A program made the position numbers and the translations under genes. Below, piece by piece: positions 1 through 5,012 of a DNA stretch of 10,326 nucleotides. Location: positions 1 to 10,326 of the forward strand of contig DDAL01000001.1 of NCBI GenBank assembly GCA_002332615.1. The letters are read 5' to 3'. The notes below the pieces were generated by a model. That model did no database searches and was not told the DNA's origin. It saw nothing but the letters and a program-made list of their open reading frames with translations. This stretch comes from Sphingobacteriaceae bacterium UBA2059. Its GTDB lineage: Bacteria; Bacteroidota; Bacteroidia; Sphingobacteriales; Sphingobacteriaceae. Position 1 is the first letter of the stretch, and every line of letters begins with the position of its first letter.

Positions 1-1033
1 CTTCTTTTTTGATAAGGCCTCCATCAAGTGGTTCAATCCACCCAAGCGTATTGGGCTTTGTATCTACCCAAGAGAAGCTACGTGGCGCATCAAGTACATT
101 ATCAAATCCGCTAGGGGCTAATTCTGAGGAGGGCCTGTCGGCTACTTTTTTAACAAGTTGGCCACTTATTTCCCATATCTCTACATGTGAAGCAAAACCA
201 TAATAAGGAACAAGATAGGATACATTACCTTGTAGTCGTTCTACAAGCAGGTACTTTTTGTCTGGAGAAATTTCCAGGTTTTTAAAGTAATCGGCTTTTC
301 CTATATGCTTTTCAACTCCGTTTTTGGTGAGCGTCAGTTGTGCTTTTGAAAAGAAGCGAAACAGGTCTTCGTCATACTTGTTTTTTATCAAATCCTGATA
401 AGTTCGGGAAGCCGCAACCTTTCCTAGATTTTGTTGAATAACGGGTCCGCCAGGAGCAACCGGAGGCTTTGGCATCGCATCTGGCGAAGAGGTAGCAGCA
501 TAGTAGATGATACTTTCATTGTCGTACCATGTGTATGAGTCGGAGATAATGTTTAATGGTGTTTTATTAACTTTAACAGCTGTTAAAGTTTTTACATCCA
601 CAACGTAAAGGTCAACGCTGTTACGGTTTTCTTGTGTAAAAGCAAACTTCGTACCTGCGCTATTCCAGGAAACATTTGCAATTTTTATATTGGCTGGCAT
701 GTTGCTGATGTTCATCTCCTTGCCGCTGATGAGATGTTTGATGCTTAGCCCTGCGTAGGTAGCCGAACGACTTGGACTAAAGTTTGCGGGGTTAAGACGC
801 ATACCTGCAATTCGCAGTTCTGGCTGCGCAAGATCTTCGATGGTTGGAGCGGCATTTCTCTTTAAGATAAGCATCCAGTCGCCAGCTTCATTAAAGCTAA
901 CTGCGGGGTTAAACGTTGCGAGTACAAGTTTTTCAATAACTGCCGGCGGCTTCTGATATTTCATATTTTCTTGTGCGATAGCCATACCTGCGAGGAGTAA
1001 GACGCAAGTACATGTAAACAAACGTAGTTTCAT
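1..1033 (-). CDS. Secreted S9-family peptidase (S9D glutamyl endopeptidase-like), N-terminal part only
   Basis: An open frame of 344 codons runs from the ATG at 1033 to the left window edge without a stop, so the gene is cut by the window. Residues 1-20 form a Sec signal peptide (basic start, LLL core, AIA before Gln21), implying export to the periplasm. The rest resembles the N-terminal beta-propeller of S9 peptidases, closest by memory to the plant chloroplast glutamyl peptidase branch (MEROPS S9D). Shared landmarks include PPAVIEKLV near residue 29, an LAQPELRIAGMRL block near residue 68, a proline-rich PKPPVAPGGP segment, and RTYQDLIKNKYDEDLF. Family members are roughly 800 residues long, and the Ser-Asp-His catalytic domain would lie beyond the left edge, so activity cannot be judged. 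It is divergent from the DUF2721 genes. Likely role is degradation of exported or imported peptides; glutamyl specificity is inferred from family resemblance only. Confidence 0.85.
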   Translation of the reverse strand, partial: MKLRLFTCTCVLLLAGMAIAQENMKYQKPPAVIEKLVLATFNPAVSFNEAGDWMLILKRNAAPTIEDLAQPELRIAGMRLNPANFSPSRSATYAGLSIKHLISGKEMNISNMPANIKIANVSWNSAGTKFAFTQENRNSVDLYVVDVKTLTAVKVNKTPLNIISDSYTWYDNESIIYYAATSSPDAMPKPPVAPGGPVIQQNLGKVAASRTYQDLIKNKYDEDLFRFFSKAQLTLTKNGVEKHIGKADYFKNLEISPDKKYLLVERLQGNVSYLVPYYGFASHVEIWEISGQLVKKVADRPSSELAPSGFDNVLDAPRSFSWVDTKPNTLGWIEPLDGGLIKKE

Positions 1034-1190
1034 GATGTTTTAAAGCTAATTTGGTAATGATCGAATGTAATAATATTCGACTTATTTTGCACTTATACCT
1101 CATATGCAATGCAAGTTTGTTACATTATGTCAAGGCTTGTATTGAAATCAACAAGCTTAAGTGTATTTTTATGGCTTAATTACTAACATA
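1034..1190. promoter_or_regulatory. Divergent intergenic region between peptidase and DUF2721 genes
   Basis: This 157-base AT-rich gap must hold promoters for both directions. On the plus strand a fair Bacteroidota promoter is visible (listed separately). On the minus strand I found no convincing -33/-7 pair: TAGCTTTA occurs close to the peptidase start but lacks a TTG at the right distance. A short inverted repeat (TCGAAT at 1061-1066, ATTCGA at 1075-1080, 8 bases apart) lies 28 bases upstream of the peptidase start and could be an operator or chance. Nothing else stands out. Confidence 0.45.
1142..1171 (+). promoter_or_regulatory. Candidate Bacteroidota promoter for the DUF2721 pair
   Basis: TTG at 1142-1144 (-33 element) is followed, 19 bases later, by TATTTTTA at 1164-1171, which matches the TAnnTTTG -7 consensus except for the last base. 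Transcription would begin near 1176-1178, just upstream of the GTG at 1191 and downstream of the in-frame GTG at 1161. This supports 1191 as the start of the first DUF2721 gene. The motif match is in the sequence; promoter activity is inferred. Confidence 0.4.
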
Positions 1191-1607
1191 GTGGAACTAA
1201 CTCTTACTACTCCTGCTTTACTTTTTCCGGCAATTTCGCTGCTTTTGTTAGCTTACACCAATCGATTTCTTGCCCTGTCGAGCCTGATAAGGAATTTGAA
1301 AAATCAATATGTACAAAGCATGAATAAGCATTTGCTGGCTCAAATAAAGAGTATCCGCCGACGTATTATACAGGTACGTAATATGCAGGCTTGTGCTATT
1401 TTAAGCTTTTTTATTTGTGTATTGAGCATGTGGCTCATTTATAATGAACAACAGGTGATCGCCGGGTATACGTTTGGAGCTAGTTTGCTATTGCTTATGC
1501 TCTCGCTATTTATCTCCTTTAGGGAAATTCAGATATCTGTACATGCGCTGGAAATTGAATTGGAAGATCTTGAAGATTTTATGAAGGAACAAAGTGCAGA
1601 AAGGTAA
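1191..1607 (+). CDS. DUF2721 family membrane protein, first of a tandem pair
   Basis: A 138-residue protein with the DUF2721 signature: a TTPALLFPAISLLLLAYTNRF opening helix (about 6-26), a basic amphipathic stretch RRRIIQVRNMQ (about 57-67), two further membrane helices (about 67-84 and 91-111), and a closing REIQISVHALEIEL segment. The family's function is unknown to me; it is predicted to be an inner-membrane protein. I chose GTG 1191 over an in-frame GTG at 1161 because the resulting start, MELTLTTP, aligns without gaps with MEINITTP of the next gene, and a promoter motif overlaps the longer start. The acidic C-terminal tail (ELEDLEDFMKEQ) is about ten residues longer than in its paralogue. 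It is separated from the next gene by only 3 bases, so the two are surely co-transcribed. Family call is strong, role unknown. Confidence 0.85.
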   Translation: MELTLTTPALLFPAISLLLLAYTNRFLALSSLIRNLKNQYVQSMNKHLLAQIKSIRRRIIQVRNMQACAILSFFICVLSMWLIYNEQQVIAGYTFGASLLLLMLSLFISFREIQISVHALEIELEDLEDFMKEQSAER

Positions 1608-1610
1608 TGT

Positions 1611-2000
1611 ATGGAAATCAATATCACTACTCCCATACTTCTTTTTCCAACGATGTCTCTGATACTTCTTGCCTATACAGAAAAGTTTGTTCAACTGGCC
1701 AGGCTGCTACGGCAGCTTAAAGATCAGTACAAAGCGGGAAATGAGGAGTATATTATGCAGCAAGTGGCTAATTTGAAAAAGCGTATCTACCTTATCCGCA
1801 ATATGCAAGCTATGGGTACGATTAGTTTGTTCCTCTCGGCTCTTAGCAGTTTTTTCTTATTTATCAGGTGGGATACTATTGCTCATGTGAGCTTTTGGAC
1901 TGGCCTGATTTGTATGATGAGTGCTCTGGTTCTTACCTTGATAGAAGTAAGAATCTCTGCAAGAGCCCTTCAGCATCACTTAAAGTCTTTGAGCAAGTAG
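1611..2000 (+). CDS. DUF2721 family membrane protein, second of a tandem pair
   Basis: A 129-residue paralogue of the preceding gene. An ungapped by-eye alignment gives about 49 identities over 129 positions (38%), concentrated in the first 40 residues (TTP-LLFP--SL-LLAYT--F), in the RNMQA motif (about 63-67) and in the E--IS--AL near the end. Topology is the same: one N-terminal helix, a charged amphipathic stretch (LKDQYKAGNEEY...KKRIYLIR), then two helices (about 67-84, 91-110). The pair is an old duplication, since the divergence is high, and the two may form a hetero-oligomer; that is inference. It ends 95 bases before ccmC, which has its own promoter, so a link to cytochrome maturation is positional only. 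Confidence 0.85.
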   Translation: MEINITTPILLFPTMSLILLAYTEKFVQLARLLRQLKDQYKAGNEEYIMQQVANLKKRIYLIRNMQAMGTISLFLSALSSFFLFIRWDTIAHVSFWTGLICMMSALVLTLIEVRISARALQHHLKSLSK

Positions 2001-2048
2001 TGCAAATTCTATTGCATTCAAGTTTAACAGTATATGCGTATTAATCTT

Positions 2049-2078
2049 TTTTTAAGGTGAAGTTAATTTATACATTTG
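2049..2078 (+). promoter_or_regulatory. Promoter of the ccmC-ccmD-gdh unit
   Basis: TACATTTG at 2071-2078 is an exact match to the Bacteroidota -7 consensus TAnnTTTG. The -33 region about 19 bases upstream falls in a T-run (2047-2053) that has no TTTG but is T-rich. Transcription would start near 2083-2085, giving a leader of about a dozen bases before the ccmC ATG at 2096. Confidence 0.55.
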
Positions 2079-2095
2079 GGCTTTAAATTAAGTAT

Positions 2096-2779
2096 ATGAG
2101 AAAAAGCTGGTGGAAATACCTTGCAGTTTTTTTAGTGCTGTATTCCATAGTTGCTGGATTTATAGGTAAGGTGCCTTTATTACCTATTTTGCATGAAAGT
2201 ATAAGAAACCTTTACTTCCATGTTCCCATGTGGTTTTCAATGATTGTGCTTTATTTTATATCTGTTATCTATAGTATAAGATACTTAAGCTCTGGTAAGG
2301 AAGAAGATGACCTTTTGGCTGTTGAATGTGTTAACGCAGGGATCGTTTTTGGTTTTCTAGGCATTTTTACCGGTATGATATGGGCTAATTTCACATGGGG
2401 GAATCCATGGCCTAACGATCCAAAGCTTAATAGTGTGGCTATATCTACACTTATGTATATGGCTTATCTGGTTCTTCGCAACTCGCTTGATGAAGAACAG
2501 AAGCGTGCTCGCATTTCGGCTGTTTACAATGTCTTTTCATTTCCGGTAATGATTGTGCTGCTTTTCATCCTTCCACGTATGACAGACTCTCTGCATCCCG
2601 GAAACGGAGGTAACCCGGGCTTTGGAGCTTACGACCTGGACAGCGAAATGCGCTACGTTTTTTATCCGGCCTGCCTTGGTTGGATATTGTGCGGCCTTTG
2701 GATAGCCACACTGCGTTATCGCATAAGAAAATTACAAAATGCTCAATTAGCGAAAATTTATGAAAAAAATATTCAGTAG
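2096..2779 (+). CDS. ccmC: Cytochrome c maturation heme-handling protein CcmC
   Basis: A 227-residue inner-membrane protein of the CcmC/CcsA heme-handling family, with six likely membrane helices (about 8-24, 42-62, 80-97, 113-128, 145-160, 187-206). CcmC presents heme to CcmE at the periplasmic face. The two expected axial histidines are visible: His42 in NLYFHVPMW and His167 in DSLHPGNGG. The tryptophan-rich WWD motif between helices is degenerate: residues 101-109 read WGNPWPNDP where enterobacterial CcmC has WG-WW-WD, so two tryptophans are replaced (by Pro104 and Asn107) while Trp101, Trp105 and Asp108 remain. This may be normal for the phylum. The start ATG at 2096 sits about 12 bases after the predicted transcription start. 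The 3' end overlaps ccmD by 20 bases, implying translational coupling. I am confident of the family; confusion with CcsA-type proteins is unlikely given the length and the neighbouring ccmD. Confidence 0.93.
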   Translation: MRKSWWKYLAVFLVLYSIVAGFIGKVPLLPILHESIRNLYFHVPMWFSMIVLYFISVIYSIRYLSSGKEEDDLLAVECVNAGIVFGFLGIFTGMIWANFTWGNPWPNDPKLNSVAISTLMYMAYLVLRNSLDEEQKRARISAVYNVFSFPVMIVLLFILPRMTDSLHPGNGGNPGFGAYDLDSEMRYVFYPACLGWILCGLWIATLRYRIRKLQNAQLAKIYEKNIQ

Positions 2780-2969
2780 TGCTTTATTGCTTTTTGTTGC
2801 TACTACCTCAGTTTTGGCGCAGCAAGAGGGTTTTGGTATGGAAGAAGAAATAAAGAGCTCGGGCAAGCTCTACGTTGTGGTGGGAGTGGTTACAGTGATA
2901 TTCATAGTCCTTTTTGTTTACCTTTTCAGTATTGACAGGAAGGTAAGTAAACTTGAAAACAAAAACTAA
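2760..2969 (+). CDS. ccmD: CcmD-family small membrane protein
   Basis: A 69-residue protein whose start lies inside the end of ccmC (20-base overlap, different frame). It has an apparent signal peptide (residues 1-20, ending VLA before Gln-Gln), a short acidic linker (GMEEEIKSSG), one membrane helix (about 38-57) and a charged cytoplasmic tail with DRKVSKLENK. In other bacteria CcmD is a small single-span protein that helps release heme-loaded CcmE from the CcmABC complex. The Bacteroidota form is longer because of the cleavable leader. Assignment rests on size, topology, the LYVVVGVVTVIF-type helix followed by a KLE tail, and position right after ccmC, rather than on strong sequence motifs. 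The following dehydrogenase starts 25 bases after its stop. Confidence 0.8.
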   Translation: MKKIFSSALLLFVATTSVLAQQEGFGMEEEIKSSGKLYVVVGVVTVIFIVLFVYLFSIDRKVSKLENKN

Positions 2970-2994
2970 CTTACAGACAAATAATAAGAACGTT

Positions 2995-4416
2995 ATGGCT
3001 GATAATGCAAATCAAAGCTTTTTTAATGATGTATGTTCTTTTTTTGACCATGCAGCACAATATACTCAACATCCTTCAGGCCTGCTGGACCAGATAAAAG
3101 CATGTAATAGTGTTTATCGCTTTCGCTTTCCGATTCGTAAAGGTGATGGTTTTGAAGTAATTGATGCATGGAGGGTAGAGCACTCTCATCATATGTCGCC
3201 TACTAAAGGGGGTATCCGCTACAGCGAGATGGTAAATGAAGATGAGGTAATGGCACTTGCTGCTTTGATGACCTATAAATGCGCTATAGTGAATGTGCCC
3301 TTTGGCGGCGCTAAGGGAGGGATTAAGATCAATACAAAGAACTATACTATAGCTGAGCTCGAAACTATTACCCGAAGGTATACTGTTGAGCTTGTGAAGA
3401 AAAATTTTATTGGACCTGCAATTGATGTGCCCGCTCCGGACTATGGATCTGGCGAGCGTGAGATGAGCTGGATTGCTGATACATATAATACAATGAATCC
3501 AGGTCAGCTAGACTCTTTGGGCTGTGTAACAGGTAAGCCTATTTCTTTACATGGCATAATGGGACGAAAAGAAGCGACAGGCCGTGGTGTGGCCATATCA
3601 ATTCGTGAGTGTGTAGATGTTGCGGAAGATATGAAGCCTCTTGGTTTAACTCCCGGACTGGATGGCAAGCGTGTTATTGTACAGGGGTTGGGAAACGTGG
3701 GCTCTAATGCCGCTAAATTTTTGATTGAATTTGGAGCTACCGTTGTTGGACTTTGCGAGTATGAGGGTGCTATATACAATGAAGATGGTCTGGACCTTAA
3801 AGAAGTGATGGAGCATCGTAAGGAAACAGGCAGTATTCTCGGTTTTGGCGGAGCAAGACTTCAATTTGCTAATCCCGCTGAAGGCTTAGAGCAAGACTGT
3901 GATATTCTGGTGCCTGCAGCACTCGAAAATCAAATCACCTCGGCTAATATTGACCGTATACAGGCGAAAATCATTGCAGAAGCGGCTAACGGACCGACGT
4001 CCCCGGAAGCTGCAGACCGTTTCATTGCAAAGGGTGGACTTATTATTCCGGATATGTATTGCAACGCAGGGGGCGTAACTGTATCTTATTTTGAATGGCT
4101 TAAGAATTTATCGCATGTGTCTTTTGGTCGTATGGATAAGCGTTACGATGAAACCGCAAATAAGAATCTGGTTAACCTAGTAGAAAAGCTTACAGGTGTT
4201 AGTCTTAGCACAGAACAGCGAAGTTTGGTAATACGCGGTGCCTCTGAGTTGGAGCTTGTGAATTCAGGTCTGGAAGAAACAATGATACACTCTTATCATG
4301 ATATAAGACATGTAAAGAATAATGACAATCGAATTAATGACCTTCGTACTGCTGCTTTTGTGATGGCTATTAATAAAATAGCTGTTTCTTATATGAACAT
4401 GGGAATCTGGCCATAA
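2995..4416 (+). CDS. gdhA: Glutamate dehydrogenase (Glu/Leu/Phe/Val dehydrogenase family)
   Basis: A 473-residue cytosolic enzyme that interconverts glutamate and 2-oxoglutarate plus ammonium using NAD(P)(H). Substrate-domain residues are all present: Lys71 (TKGGIRY), Lys95 (MTYKCA), catalytic Lys107 (PFGGAKGGI), Asp149 (PAPDYGSG) and Ser364 (NAGGVTVSYFEW). The Rossmann fold has GLGNVG at 231-236 and Glu255 at the end of the second strand, which would favour NAD; the cofactor is not settled by this. The sequence resembles animal mitochondrial glutamate dehydrogenase unusually well (for example YFEWLKNLSHVSFGR, and GASELELVNSGLEETM near 415-430). Residues about 380-425 are a partly shortened version of the animal antenna region. 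I chose ATG 2995 over a TTG at 2953, which would overlap ccmD and add a low-complexity leader. It shares the ccmCD transcript (25-base gap) and is followed by a strong terminator. Confidence 0.95.
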   Translation: MADNANQSFFNDVCSFFDHAAQYTQHPSGLLDQIKACNSVYRFRFPIRKGDGFEVIDAWRVEHSHHMSPTKGGIRYSEMVNEDEVMALAALMTYKCAIVNVPFGGAKGGIKINTKNYTIAELETITRRYTVELVKKNFIGPAIDVPAPDYGSGEREMSWIADTYNTMNPGQLDSLGCVTGKPISLHGIMGRKEATGRGVAISIRECVDVAEDMKPLGLTPGLDGKRVIVQGLGNVGSNAAKFLIEFGATVVGLCEYEGAIYNEDGLDLKEVMEHRKETGSILGFGGARLQFANPAEGLEQDCDILVPAALENQITSANIDRIQAKIIAEAANGPTSPEAADRFIAKGGLIIPDMYCNAGGVTVSYFEWLKNLSHVSFGRMDKRYDETANKNLVNLVEKLTGVSLSTEQRSLVIRGASELELVNSGLEETMIHSYHDIRHVKNNDNRINDLRTAAFVMAINKIAVSYMNMGIWP

Positions 4417-4477
4417 ATGCTTGCTTTGTTCTTTGAACTGCGGTTTACAACGATCGTACTTTTAATGTAAAAATCTT

Positions 4478-4510
4478 ATTTATAGGGCTTTCAGGCCCTA
4501 TAAATTTTTT
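4478..4510 (+). terminator. Rho-independent terminator after gdh
   Basis: An 11-bp perfect stem (4478-4488 with 4495-4505, core TATAGGGC / GCCCTATA) has a 6-base loop (4489-4494) and a run of six T at 4505-4510. It lies 61 bases after the gdh stop. It should separate the ccmC-ccmD-gdh transcript from ccmE onward. Because a run of A does not precede the stem, it acts mainly in the plus direction. Confidence 0.85.
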
Positions 4511-4516
4511 AGTACA

Positions 4517-4548
4517 TTCGTTTTCGCGGCCTTAGTTTTCTAACTTTG
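4517..4548 (+). promoter_or_regulatory. Promoter of the ccmE-ccmF-DUF2520-kdsC-maf unit
   Basis: TAACTTTG at 4541-4548 is an exact TAnnTTTG -7 element. TTCG at 4517-4520, 20 bases upstream, is one base off the -33 TTTG. It sits immediately after the gdh terminator, so ccmE gets fresh transcription. The start would be near 4554, giving a leader of about 35 bases before the ATG at 4590. Confidence 0.6.
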
Positions 4549-4589
4549 GCTCCGGGTTTTATTTTTACTATAAACAGGAATTAAGCTGA

Positions 4590-5003
4590 ATGAAGAAAAG
4601 CTCTATCATAGGAATTATAATTATAGCTATTGCAATTGGCGTTGTCGTAAGCATTTATGCTGATTCCAGCACTTACGGTTCATTTACCGATGCAGCTTCG
4701 TCGAAAACGGAATTACATGTAGTAGGTGAGCTTAACAAAGGGAGAGAGCTTATTTACAACCCGCAGCAAAATGCTAACTACTTTGCGTTCTATATGTTTG
4801 ATAAACAGGGAAAAGAATGCAAGGTTGTGTTCAGCGGATCAAAACCTCAGGATTTTGAACGTTCTGAAGAGATTGTGCTTACCGGAAAAATGCAGGATGG
4901 CGAATTTCATGCGTCTAAGATTTTGATGAAATGCCCTTCTAAGTATACTAATGATCAGGTAGAAGTACAGGAAGTACAATCGACCGCATCTATAAACAGA
5001 TAA
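4590..5003 (+). CDS. ccmE: Periplasmic heme chaperone CcmE, Cys-x3-Tyr variant
   Basis: A 137-residue protein with one N-terminal membrane anchor (about 5-23) and a periplasmic OB-fold beta-barrel (about 38-115: ELHVVGELNKG, FYMFDKQGKECKVVFSG, IVLTGKMQDGEFHASKILMKCPSKY). CcmE receives heme from CcmC and hands it to CcmF. In the enterobacterial protein the covalent heme ligand is the histidine of a His-x3-Tyr motif after the barrel. Here that position is Cys115 with Tyr119 (CPSKY), the Cys-x3-Tyr form known from Desulfovibrio and some archaea. The only histidines (His43, His108) lie before the motif. It starts its own transcription unit and ends 9 bases before ccmF. The family call rests on the OB-fold pattern, the motif and the neighbour ccmF. 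Confidence 0.92.
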   Translation: MKKSSIIGIIIIAIAIGVVVSIYADSSTYGSFTDAASSKTELHVVGELNKGRELIYNPQQNANYFAFYMFDKQGKECKVVFSGSKPQDFERSEEIVLTGKMQDGEFHASKILMKCPSKYTNDQVEVQEVQSTASINR

Positions 5004-5012
5004 CACGCTTAC

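Noticed and set aside
9..203. Plus-strand 64-residue open frame
   Set aside because: It lies antisense to the continuous 344-codon peptidase frame and has no family features; a shadow frame.
1034..1100. Possible minus-strand promoter for the peptidase
   Set aside because: TAGCTTTA is near the start but has no TTG at 17-23 bases upstream; not supportable.
2001..2016. Small stem (TGCAA / TTGCA) after the second DUF2721 gene
   Set aside because: Only 5 bp with a 6-base loop and no T-run directly after; too weak to call a terminator.
2953..2995. Longer glutamate dehydrogenase start at TTG 2953
   Set aside because: It would overlap ccmD and add a Lys/Asn/Thr-rich leader not seen in the family; ATG 2995 gives the normal N-terminus.
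3504..3864. Two antisense frames inside gdh
   Set aside because: Low-information antisense reading of a strongly conserved gene; no start context or homology.
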